Source: Amycolatopsis alba DSM 44262 (GTDB taxonomy: Bacteria > Actinomycetota > Actinomycetes > Mycobacteriales > Pseudonocardiaceae). From it: a DNA stretch of 64,000 bases. The stretch is from positions 7,463,605 through 7,527,604 of the forward strand of contig NZ_KB913032.1 of NCBI RefSeq assembly GCF_000384215.1, read 5' to 3'. The notes under the pieces are model-generated. The model was not told the DNA's origin, ran no database searches, and saw nothing but the letters and a program-made list of their open reading frames with translations. A program made the translations under genes and the position numbers. Shown one piece after another: positions 26,413-34,020 of the stretch; position 1 is the stretch's first letter; the number at the start of each line of letters is the position of its first letter.

Positions 26413-27123
26413 TCACCGTCCAGTGTGCGCGAGCAGCCTGTCCCTCAGGGCGGGTTCGCCCGCGAGCGCCTCGTTCAGGGAGTGCTCCAGTAACGGCTTG
26501 AGGTCCCCGTACGGCCGCTTCGACCAGTCCAGCGGGCCCTGCGGCGGCTCCGGGTCGTACTCGATGACGAACTGGATGGTCCGCGCGATCTCGGCGCCGA
26601 CGAGCCGTTCGACCAGATGCAGCGCGAGGTCGATCCCCGCCGACACCCCGGCGGCGGTGATCACGTTCCCGTCCTCGACCCAGCGCTGGGCCACCGGCTC
26701 CGCCCCGAACGCGCCCAGCAGCTCGCGGAACATCCAGTGCGTCGTGGCCTTGCGGCCCTTCAGCAGTCCGGCCTCCCCCAGCAGCAGCGATCCCGTGCAC
26801 ACCGAGGTCACGAGTTCCGCGTTCGCCCCGGCGGTCCGCAGGTATCCGATCAGCTTCTCGTCGGCGAGTGCCTTCAGCGTGGGTTCGGCGCCACCCGGCA
26901 CGAGCAGCGCGTACGGCGACGGGACTTCGTCGTAGGTGTGGGTCGCCACGAGCTTCAGCGGGTTGTCGGTGGTGACCGGGTCCTTCGTCTCGCCGACCAC
27001 GACCGTCCGGTACTCCTGCGCCGTGCTCGCCATCCCGTCCAGCACGGTCAGCGGACCGACCATGTCGAGCGGGGTCATCCCCGGATACACCACGAACGCG
27101 ATGATCTTCTTGTCGTCTGTCAT
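26413..27123 (-). CDS. DJ-1/PfpI-family protein, isonitrile hydratase-like
   Basis: A 236-residue DJ-1-fold protein. The nucleophile elbow TSVCTGSLLLGEAGLL holds the family Cys (about residue 107) and is followed by KATTHW. The start KIIAFVVYPGMTPLDMVGP is close to isonitrile hydratase and to the N-terminal half of GlxA regulators. It is divergent from a GlxA-type regulator gene, which probably controls it. Substrate unproven. Confidence 0.88.
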   Translation of the reverse strand: MTDDKKIIAFVVYPGMTPLDMVGPLTVLDGMASTAQEYRTVVVGETKDPVTTDNPLKLVATHTYDEVPSPYALLVPGGAEPTLKALADEKLIGYLRTAGANAELVTSVCTGSLLLGEAGLLKGRKATTHWMFRELLGAFGAEPVAQRWVEDGNVITAAGVSAGIDLALHLVERLVGAEIARTIQFVIEYDPEPPQGPLDWSKRPYGDLKPLLEHSLNEALAGEPALRDRLLAHTGR

Positions 27124-27200
27124 GGGACAACGGTGTCGAAGAGACGCGGCCCCGACCGGCCGGATGTCCGGATTCCTGCGAACAACGTCCGTCGGCCGGG

Positions 27201-27215
27201 CGCTACTGCTAGCGT
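27201..27215. promoter_or_regulatory. Inverted repeat and -10 box before the GlxA-type gene
   Basis: CGCTA-ctgc-TAGCG (27201-27214) is a perfect short inverted repeat overlapping TAGCGT (27210-27215), which lies 6 bases before the ATG at 27222. It could be an autoregulatory site on a leaderless promoter. Confidence 0.4.
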
Positions 27216-27221
27216 TCGATC

Positions 27222-28199
27222 ATGCCGGGTTCACCCAGAAGAGTGTTGATCGTCGGCTACAGCAACGCCGAGATGCTCGACATCGCCGGTCCGGCGGACG
27301 TCCTGGACGCCGCGACGAAACTCGGCGGCAAGCCGGGCTACGAGATCATGCTCGCCAGCGTCGACGGCCGCGGCATCCGCTGCGAGTCCGGGCTGACGCT
27401 GCAGGCGCAGCACCGGCTCGATCAGGTGACCGGTGAACTGGACACGCTGATCGTCGCGGGCGGTACCGGGCACGAGGCGGCGGCCGCCGATCCGAGGGTC
27501 GTCTCCCACGTTCGCAGGCTCGCGCACCAGAGCCGTCGCGTCGCTTCGGTGTGCACCGGCGCCACCGTGCTCGCGGCGTGCGGGCTGCTCAACGGGCGTC
27601 GCGCCACCACCCACTGGAGGTTCGCCAACCGGCTCGCGACGAACTATCCGCAGGTGAACGTGGACCCGGTGCCGCTGTACGTGCGCGACGGCAACGTCTA
27701 TACGGCGGCGGGTGTCACCAGCGGGATCGACCTCACCCTCGCGTTCGTCGAGGACGATCACGGCCCGAGTGTCGCCAGGGAGGTCGCCCGCATGCTGGTC
27801 ACCTACCTGCAGCGGCCGGGCAATCAGGCGCAGGTGAGCATGTTCCTGTCCGGACCGCCGCCGGAGAACCGGCTGGTCCGCGACATCACCGCGTACGTCG
27901 CCGAGCACCTTGCGGGTGATCTCGGCACCGCCGTCCTCGCCGAACGGGCGGGGATCAGCACCCGGCAGCTGACGAGGCTGTTCGACGCGCACCTGAGCAC
28001 CACGCCCAGCCGGTACGTACGGGCGGCGAGGACCGAGAACGCGGCGAAACTGTTGTGCGGCACCGAACTCCCGCTCACCTCGATCGCACGGCGATGCGGC
28101 TTCGGGTCGACCGAAACCCTGCGGCAAGCATTCCTCGACCACTTCGACACCCCGCCGTCGGCCTACCGCCGGGTCCACCTCAGGCAGGCATTCGGCTAG
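27222..28199 (+). CDS. GlxA-family AraC-type transcriptional regulator
   Basis: A 325-residue protein with a DJ-1/PfpI domain (residues 1 to about 195) joined to a C-terminal AraC/XylS helix-turn-helix (about 220-320, with AERAGISTRQLTRLFDAHL and SIARRCGFGSTETLRQAF). The Cys of VASVCTGATVLAACGLL is retained. Proteins of this type often regulate the DJ-1-like enzyme divergently encoded beside them, as here. The ligand is unknown. Confidence 0.92.
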   Translation: MPGSPRRVLIVGYSNAEMLDIAGPADVLDAATKLGGKPGYEIMLASVDGRGIRCESGLTLQAQHRLDQVTGELDTLIVAGGTGHEAAAADPRVVSHVRRLAHQSRRVASVCTGATVLAACGLLNGRRATTHWRFANRLATNYPQVNVDPVPLYVRDGNVYTAAGVTSGIDLTLAFVEDDHGPSVAREVARMLVTYLQRPGNQAQVSMFLSGPPPENRLVRDITAYVAEHLAGDLGTAVLAERAGISTRQLTRLFDAHLSTTPSRYVRAARTENAAKLLCGTELPLTSIARRCGFGSTETLRQAFLDHFDTPPSAYRRVHLRQAFG

Positions 28200-28240
28200 G
28201 CCGTGTGCAGCACGCGCCACGGACTGTGGAGGATGTGCGA

Positions 28241-29665
28241 GTGAACCGCCGCGACATCTCCGACGACGACACCGGCCCGATTCGCCGGGTAACGGACACC
28301 CCGTCCGATCGTTCGCCCGGAACGTCCCGTTCGCCGCGCCGGACCCCGCCGCCGGACGGCCCGCGACGCCCCCGGCCCCCGGCCCAGCGGCCGCGGCAGG
28401 CCGAACCGGGCAAGCGACGCGCGCCCGAGCCGAAACCGGAACCGAAGGCCGAGCCGGTCGGACACGGTCACGGGCACTCGCACGGGCACGGTCCGGCCGC
28501 GCCCGCGTCGCGCCGGGTCCGGCTGCTGCTGATGTGGCTCCTGATCCCCCTCGCCGTCGCGACCGTCGCCGGAATGATCCTGCTCTACCCGTGGGGCAAG
28601 GATCCAGCGAAAAGCGTGTTCCCCCAAGGAACCCCGGTGAGCGCCACGGTCACCGCGACGATCACCGGACCGTGTCTCGCCGAGGGCCAGGTCCAGGTCG
28701 GCGAGCCACCGCCGGACGCGAAACCCTGTCTCACCAGCGAAGTGACGATGACCGACGGTCCGGGGTCCGGAAAGCCGCTGAAGCTGACGCTCCCGATCGA
28801 GCCGAGCACGCCGCGGTTCGCCGCGGGCGACAAGGTGGTGCTGTCCTACAACGGCGGCGACGTCGCGAATCCCGCGTCGTTCCAGATCGTCGACTTCCAG
28901 CGTGGCACACCGTTGCTGCTGCTCGCCGGGCTCTTCGCGCTCGCGGTGATCGTGCTGGGCCGGTGGCAGGGACTCGCCGCGCTGATCGCGCTGGGGCTGA
29001 GCTTCCTGGTGCTGGCGCTGTTCGTGCTGCCGTCGATCCTCGCCGGGGAAAGCCCGATGCTGGTGGCGATCGCGGGCGCGGGCGCGATCATGTTCGTCGC
29101 GCTGTACCTGACGCACGGGCTGTCCGCGAGAACCTCGGTGGCGGTGCTGGGCACGTTGGTGAGCCTGGTCCTGATCGGCGTCCTGTCGGCGATCTTCTCG
29201 GCCGCGGCGTCGTTGACCGGGTTGGACGACAGCACCTCGCAGCTGATCGGCTCGCTCGGGCACGGCATCGACGCGCGCGGACTGCTGCTGGCTGGCGTCG
29301 TGATCGGCGCGCTCGGCGTGCTGGACGACGTCACGGTGACGCAGACGAGCGCCGTTTGGGAGCTGCGGCGGGCGAACCCGTCACTCGGCTGGCGTGAGCT
29401 CTACAACGCGGGCCTGCGGATCGGCCGTGACCACGTCGGCTCGGCGGTCAACACGCTCGTCATGGCGTACGCGGGCGCGGCGTTGCCGGTGCTGCTGTAC
29501 ACGTCGCTTTCCGGGGTCGGGCTCGGCTCGATCCTCGGCGCGGAGGACATCGCGCAGGAGATCGTGCGGACACTCGCCGGCAGCGTCGGCATCGTCGCGG
29601 CGGTCCCGGTCACCACCGTGCTGGCCGCGCTGATCGCCTCGCGGGAGCCTCAAGAGTCCCTGTAG
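28241..29665 (+). CDS. YibE/F-family membrane protein with a His-rich N-terminus
   Basis: A 474-residue protein. A disordered Pro/Arg-rich tail of about 90 residues includes GHGHGHSHGHG (residues 74-84), then comes one membrane helix, an extracytoplasmic domain of about 110 residues and seven or so helices of the YibE/F domain (GVLDDVTVTQTSAVWEL). The function of YibE/F is unknown. The His cluster, on the predicted cytoplasmic side, suggests metal binding (inference). The GTG at 28241 has GGAGG 8 bases upstream. Confidence 0.88.
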   Translation: MNRRDISDDDTGPIRRVTDTPSDRSPGTSRSPRRTPPPDGPRRPRPPAQRPRQAEPGKRRAPEPKPEPKAEPVGHGHGHSHGHGPAAPASRRVRLLLMWLLIPLAVATVAGMILLYPWGKDPAKSVFPQGTPVSATVTATITGPCLAEGQVQVGEPPPDAKPCLTSEVTMTDGPGSGKPLKLTLPIEPSTPRFAAGDKVVLSYNGGDVANPASFQIVDFQRGTPLLLLAGLFALAVIVLGRWQGLAALIALGLSFLVLALFVLPSILAGESPMLVAIAGAGAIMFVALYLTHGLSARTSVAVLGTLVSLVLIGVLSAIFSAAASLTGLDDSTSQLIGSLGHGIDARGLLLAGVVIGALGVLDDVTVTQTSAVWELRRANPSLGWRELYNAGLRIGRDHVGSAVNTLVMAYAGAALPVLLYTSLSGVGLGSILGAEDIAQEIVRTLAGSVGIVAAVPVTTVLAALIASREPQESL

Positions 29666-29763
29666 TCACAGGCACCCCAAAGGGCGAGTCCCCCTCGCGA
29701 TCACGGGCCGGAGTCGGGTACGAAGAGGCCGCACCCGAGGTTCGCCGCGTGATCGGAGGGGCC

Positions 29764-30012
29764 ATGTTCGACGCCGTTTTCGCCGTCCCGAGACAGTTGA
29801 CCGCCGTCGCGCGGCGCGTACTCGTCTCGACGCTCGAAGCCGTCGAGGCGGTCCCCAAGATCGCCGCCGCGCTCGACGACGTCCGGGCGACGCTCAAGCA
29901 TTCCGAGCGGCTGGCGACCTTCGCGGCGGGCGAGCTGCCGGAGATCGTCTACCAGCTGGAGGAGATCAAGGCGCGGCTGGAGAAGCTGGAAACCTGCACC
30001 GACGTCTCATGA
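29764..30012 (+). CDS. Small hypothetical protein with C-terminal coiled coil
   Basis: An 82-residue protein not assigned to a family. It starts MFDAVFAVPRQLTAVARRVL, and from about residue 60 has a heptad-like Leu/Ile/Glu pattern (LEEIKARLEKLE) that would form a short coiled coil. The amphipathic start could associate with membrane. GGAGGGG lies 3-5 bases before the ATG at 29764; 29749 is a possible earlier start. Confidence 0.6.
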   Translation: MFDAVFAVPRQLTAVARRVLVSTLEAVEAVPKIAAALDDVRATLKHSERLATFAAGELPEIVYQLEEIKARLEKLETCTDVS

Positions 30013-30035
30013 TCGCCACTCACGGTGCGCCGGAG

Positions 30036-30090
30036 GTCCGTGAAGGACTCCTTGAGGGACTCTGAGTCCCTCAAGGAGTCCTTCACGGAC
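30036..30090. repeat. Perfect 55-bp palindrome with a compensated base pair
   Basis: Arms 30036-30062 and 30064-30090 pair perfectly. Compared with 3761-3815 and 21905-21959, one position in the left arm is A instead of C (GAAGGACTCC versus GAAGGCCTCC) and its partner in the right arm is T instead of G, so pairing is kept. It lies between convergent genes. Confidence 0.95.
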
Positions 30091-30118
30091 CGGGCTTGAG
30101 ACCGACCCTGGCTGGAGA

Positions 30119-30775
30119 TCAGTCCAGCGTCGCCACGAAACGGCTGACCGCCTCCATCGTGAACCGCTGGATGTACTTCCCGGTGGGCGCCGCCGAAGCC
30201 AGCCGGTAGAGCGGCCGCTCCGCCGCCGCGTCTCCGCGTGCCTCCGATTTCAGCTGCGCCACCAGCAGTTCCGAGAACACCAGGCCGTTCGCGTCGGTGT
30301 TGTTCAGCAGCGCGTTCGCCAGCTTGCGCAGTTGCAGGATGCCGAGTTCGCGGCCGCCCGCGCCGGAGTACACGGCCAGGTCGACCTTCGCGACCTTGCG
30401 GCGTTTGCCCGCGTTGACCAGCAGGCTGACCGTCCGGGTGCCGCGCACGTCGCTGATCACCAGGTCGATCCGCTCGGCTGTGGTCAGTGCGATCCGCCGC
30501 ACGCCCCAGGTCCGCACGATGAGCGTGTCGCCTTCGAGCCAGACTCGGCGACGCAGGTTGTAGAACATGATGTAGAGCAGCGGCAGCGCGATCACCCCGG
30601 CGACCACGAGCCCGACGATCTCACCGCCGATCAGCCCGGCGATCCCGCCGAAAGCGGCCGCGAAGATCACGACGCCGGCGACGCTGGAACAGCCGCGCCT
30701 GCGGCGGAGCTTGGGGTCGTCGTGGAACAGCGGGAGACGCTCGGGGGTCTCGGGCGTCCCGGTCGGCTCGGTCAT
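30119..30775 (-). CDS. Membrane-anchored hypothetical protein
   Basis: A 218-residue protein of no recognised family. Two hydrophobic helices (about residues 32-70, VAGVVIFAAAFGGIAGLIGG and a second) are followed by a soluble region with WLEGDTLIVRTWGVRRIALT, which has the look of a PH-like beta domain. The ATG overlaps the stop of the upstream MBL hydrolase gene (TGATG), so the two are translationally coupled. Confidence 0.75.
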   Translation of the reverse strand: MTEPTGTPETPERLPLFHDDPKLRRRRGCSSVAGVVIFAAAFGGIAGLIGGEIVGLVVAGVIALPLLYIMFYNLRRRVWLEGDTLIVRTWGVRRIALTTAERIDLVISDVRGTRTVSLLVNAGKRRKVAKVDLAVYSGAGGRELGILQLRKLANALLNNTDANGLVFSELLVAQLKSEARGDAAAERPLYRLASAAPTGKYIQRFTMEAVSRFVATLD

Positions 30776-31383
30776 CACACGCCCGTCCCGGCCAGGAACG
30801 GGTTGCCCGCGCGCTCTTGCCCGATCGTCGTGGCCGGGCCGTGCCCTGGCAGGACGACGGTGTCGTCGGGCAGCGTCATCACCTTGGCGCCCAAGGACCG
30901 CATGAGCTCGTCACCGTCGCCGGACGACCGGCCGATCGAACCGGCGAACAGGCTGTCCCCGGTGAGCACGATCCGGCCGCCCTCGGCGGAGGTCAGCCCG
31001 AAGACCACCGAACCGGCGGTGTGCCCCGGTGTGCGGGACACCGAGATCTCCAGTCCGGCCAGCCTGAGCGGGCCATCGACGAGTGACACGATCCCGTCCT
31101 TCCGTTCCCCGGCGCCCGGACCCAGGAGTGGCCGGTCCGCCTCGTGCAGATGAAGAGGTATTCCGTGGCGCGCGCCGACCTCGGCCGCCGAGGCGACGTG
31201 GTCCGGGTGCCCATGGGTGGCGAGCATCGCGACCGGCGTCAGGCGGTGTCCGGACAGCGCGGCCTCGAGCGGTTCGACGACGTCCTCGCCGGGATCGACG
31301 ATCACGCACTCCCCGCCGTCGTCCGAGGCGAGGAGATAGCAGTTGGCTTCGAGGGGGCCTGCCGGAAAACCGACAACCAGCAC
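30775..31383 (-). CDS. MBL-fold metallo-hydrolase (glyoxalase II-like)
   Basis: A 202-residue beta-lactamase-fold hydrolase. The binuclear metal motif THGHPDHV (HxHxDH) lies near residue 60, followed by PGHTAGS and TGDSLF and a final LPGHGP. Homologues next to the cyclophilin and rel genes are widespread in actinobacteria (Rv2581c in M. tuberculosis). The true substrate is unknown, although glyoxalase II activity is often assumed. The GTG at 31383 has GGAGG 7 bases upstream. Confidence 0.93.
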   Translation of the reverse strand: MLVVGFPAGPLEANCYLLASDDGGECVIVDPGEDVVEPLEAALSGHRLTPVAMLATHGHPDHVASAAEVGARHGIPLHLHEADRPLLGPGAGERKDGIVSLVDGPLRLAGLEISVSRTPGHTAGSVVFGLTSAEGGRIVLTGDSLFAGSIGRSSGDGDELMRSLGAKVMTLPDDTVVLPGHGPATTIGQERAGNPFLAGTGV

Positions 31384-31539
31384 GAAACGCCTCCTCAGTT
31401 CTTCCGCCGAACAGGTGACAGGATGGCCCTGATCACGATCAAGTAAGCCTAGCGGCCCCTGTACGGGGGTCTCACAGGCTGTGCCCATAGACTTCCGCTA
31501 CCTCAGACGTGTGACATCGAGTGGAAACCGGGAGGGCGG

Positions 31540-32397
31540 GTGCCGACCAACCAGCAGCGCCGCGAAGCCGCGAAGCGCAAGCTCGAGCGACAGATCGTGC
31601 ATCGGGCCGAAAAGGCCAAGCGGCGCAAGATCGTCGGCTCGGTGGCGGTCGTCGGCGTCGTCGCGATCGTGGCGGGCGCGGTGTGGTGGATCGTCAGCAG
31701 TAGCAGTGGTGACGACGCCGCCTCCGACGCTTCCCCGAGCTCGGCTCCTCCGACCCCGGAGGTCACCATCCCCACGGAGCGCACCCCGATGCCGAAGCGG
31801 CCGACGCCGCTGGCGAACCCGGTGACCTGCGATTACAAGGACGACACCACCAAGCCGGCGTCGAAGAAGGTGACCAAGCCGGAGGGCGGCGGCGTCTCAT
31901 CCACCGGCACGGTGAACCTCGTGCTGAAGAGCACCGCGGGCGACATCCCGCTGACGCTGGACAAGGCGCTCGCCCCGTGCGCGGTCCAGAGCTTCATCAG
32001 CCTCTCGAAGCAGGGCTACTTCAACGACACCAAGTGCCACCGGCTCGGCACCACCGGCCTGCAGATGCTGCAGTGCGGTGACCCCGAGGCCAGCGGCATG
32101 GGCGGCCCCGGCTACACGATGCCGGACGAGGCGTTCAAGGAGATCAAGTACGGCCGCGGCATCCTCGCGATGGCGAAGACGCAGCAGCCGAACTCCGGTG
32201 GCAGCCAGTTCTTCATGGTGTACGGCGAGGCCGAACTGCCCGCGGAGTACTCGGTCTTCGGCAGCATCTCCGACGAGGGCCTGAAGGTGCTCGACAAGGT
32301 CGCCAAGGCGGGCGCCAACGCCCAGGCCGGCAACGGCGACGGGACCGGCCCGCCCAACACCGAGGTCAAGTTCACCGGCGTCACGGTCAGCCCCTGA
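31540..32397 (+). CDS. Membrane-anchored cyclophilin-type peptidyl-prolyl isomerase
   Basis: A 285-residue protein with a basic cytoplasmic N-terminus, one membrane helix (about residues 31-53), a Ser/Pro linker and an extracytoplasmic cyclophilin domain from about residue 120. CHRLGTTGLQMLQCGDP corresponds to the FHR...QGGD active-site stretch with the catalytic Arg kept, and GGSQFFM is present. It should speed folding of exported proteins. The gene matches Rv2582 (ppiB) in position. GGGAGGGC precedes the GTG. Confidence 0.93.
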   Translation: MPTNQQRREAAKRKLERQIVHRAEKAKRRKIVGSVAVVGVVAIVAGAVWWIVSSSSGDDAASDASPSSAPPTPEVTIPTERTPMPKRPTPLANPVTCDYKDDTTKPASKKVTKPEGGGVSSTGTVNLVLKSTAGDIPLTLDKALAPCAVQSFISLSKQGYFNDTKCHRLGTTGLQMLQCGDPEASGMGGPGYTMPDEAFKEIKYGRGILAMAKTQQPNSGGSQFFMVYGEAELPAEYSVFGSISDEGLKVLDKVAKAGANAQAGNGDGTGPPNTEVKFTGVTVSP

Positions 32398-32398
32398 C

Positions 32399-33184
32399 GT
32401 GAAGCTGGAGATCAACGGCGCGCCCGCCCGGTCGGAAGACCTGGCGGGCGCGTTCGGCTACGCCCACTTCACCGCGATGCAGGTCCGCGACGGCAAGGTG
32501 CGCGGCCTGGACGTCCATCTGGACCGGCTCGTGACGAGCACGCGGCGGCTGTTCGCGAGCGACCTCGACACCGAGGCGGTGCGCGGATACGTCCGGCAGG
32601 CGATCCAGGGTGCGGACGCGCTGTCCGTGCGGGTGCTGGTCTTCTCGCGCGCGATGGACTGGTCAGACCCCGGCGCGCCCGCCGCCCCGGACGTCCTCGT
32701 CCGGACCGCGCCGCCGAAGGAACACGAGCTGACGCCGCTGCGCCTGCGCTCCGTGCGCTACGAACGGGTACTGCCGGAGGTCAAGCACGTCGGCTCGTTC
32801 GGCCTTGTCCACCACACGCGCGAGGCGATGCTGGCAGGTTACGACGACGCGGTGTTCGTCGACTACCAGGGCCGCATCAGCGAGGCGTCGATCTGGAACG
32901 TCGGTTTCCTCGACGGCGGCACGGTGGTCTGGCCGCAGGCTCCCGTTCTCGACGGGATCACCCAGCAGCTGATCCGGCGCGGCTTGACGCGCCACGGGAT
33001 CCCGCAGGAGACCCGCGAAGTCCGGCCGGCGGAGCTGCCGGGGTTCGACGCGATGTTCCTGACCAACTCGGAATCGGTCGGCTGGCCGGTGGCGTCGGTG
33101 GACGACGTCGCGCTGCCCTTCGCGCCGGAGACCCGGCGGATCCTGACCGAGGCGTACGAGAGCAACCCCTGGGACGAGATCTAG
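32399..33184 (+). CDS. Class IV PLP-dependent aminotransferase-like protein
   Basis: A 261-residue fold-type IV PLP enzyme. VKHVGSFGLVHH (about residue 125) contains the candidate Schiff-base Lys, ISEASIWNVGF is the family's phosphate-side segment, and FLTNSESVGWPV lies near the C-terminus. Relatives are branched-chain or D-amino-acid aminotransferases and aminodeoxychorismate lyase. It begins 1 base after the cyclophilin stop and is probably co-transcribed with it. Confidence 0.88.
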   Translation: MKLEINGAPARSEDLAGAFGYAHFTAMQVRDGKVRGLDVHLDRLVTSTRRLFASDLDTEAVRGYVRQAIQGADALSVRVLVFSRAMDWSDPGAPAAPDVLVRTAPPKEHELTPLRLRSVRYERVLPEVKHVGSFGLVHHTREAMLAGYDDAVFVDYQGRISEASIWNVGFLDGGTVVWPQAPVLDGITQQLIRRGLTRHGIPQETREVRPAELPGFDAMFLTNSESVGWPVASVDDVALPFAPETRRILTEAYESNPWDEI

Positions 33185-33210
33185 CCCGACTCGCATTCAA
33201 ATGCGGCGTC

Positions 33211-33990
33211 TCAGCGGTAGGTGAATTTAGGCGGCCGCCGCGCGAGGAAGGCGGCAACGCCCTCGGCGTAGTCCTCACCGTGCAGGGCGCCGAGCCGGAT
33301 CTCGTCCACCTCGGCGTCGGATTCCTGCTGTCCCGCCACGATCTTCTCGATGATCCGGTTCATCCCGCGCACCGAAGCCTGCGACCGCGAAGCCAGCGTC
33401 TCGACGAACTTCGCCGTCGACGCCTCCAGCTCGTCGGCGGGGAAGACGTCGTTGAGCAGCCCGATCTCCCGCGCCCGCCGCGCGTCGACGAGCTCACCCG
33501 ACAGCAGGAAGTACTTCGCGTGCGCCGGGCCGACCAGTGAGACCAGCCGCCGGGTCGAGTCGAAGTGGTAGACGATGCCGAGCTTCGACGGCGTGATGCC
33601 GAACCGCGAGCCCTCCGCGGCGAACCGGAAGTCGCAGGCGACCGAGATCTGGCAGCCGCCGCCGATGCAGTTCCCCTGGATCATCGCCACCGTCGGCTTC
33701 CGTGACGCCGTCAGCGCCGCCACGGCCCCGTCCACGGCCTTGTCGTAGGTTTCGGCCGCGTCGGCGGTGGATCGCAGGTCCTGGAACTCGCTGATGTCCG
33801 CGCCCGCCGAGAAATGCGCGCCCGCGCCGGTCAGGACCAGGACCTTGATCGCCGGATCCGCCTCCACCCGCGCCACCACGTCCGGGATCGCCGACCACAT
33901 CCCGTAGGTGATCGCGTTCATCTTCTCCGGCCTGGTGAACGTCAGCCGCGCGACCTCGCCGTCGCGAGTGAATTCGAACCCGTCAGTCAT
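33211..33990 (-). CDS. Enoyl-CoA hydratase/isomerase-family protein with both catalytic Glu missing
   Basis: A 259-residue crotonase-fold protein. The oxyanion-hole motifs GAGAHFSAGADI and GNCIGGGCQI are present. In rat mitochondrial hydratase the catalytic glutamates lie in GGGCEL and in PEILLG; the aligned segments here are GGGCQI and ITPSKLGI, so both appear replaced. It may be an isomerase, decarboxylase or thioesterase-like member rather than a hydratase. It lies between the aminotransferase and rel and is followed closely by rel on the same strand. Confidence 0.88.
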   Translation of the reverse strand: MTDGFEFTRDGEVARLTFTRPEKMNAITYGMWSAIPDVVARVEADPAIKVLVLTGAGAHFSAGADISEFQDLRSTADAAETYDKAVDGAVAALTASRKPTVAMIQGNCIGGGCQISVACDFRFAAEGSRFGITPSKLGIVYHFDSTRRLVSLVGPAHAKYFLLSGELVDARRAREIGLLNDVFPADELEASTAKFVETLASRSQASVRGMNRIIEKIVAGQQESDAEVDEIRLGALHGEDYAEGVAAFLARRPPKFTYR

Positions 33991-34020
33991 GCTTCGAACC
34001 TAACCGGACCCCACTCGCGA

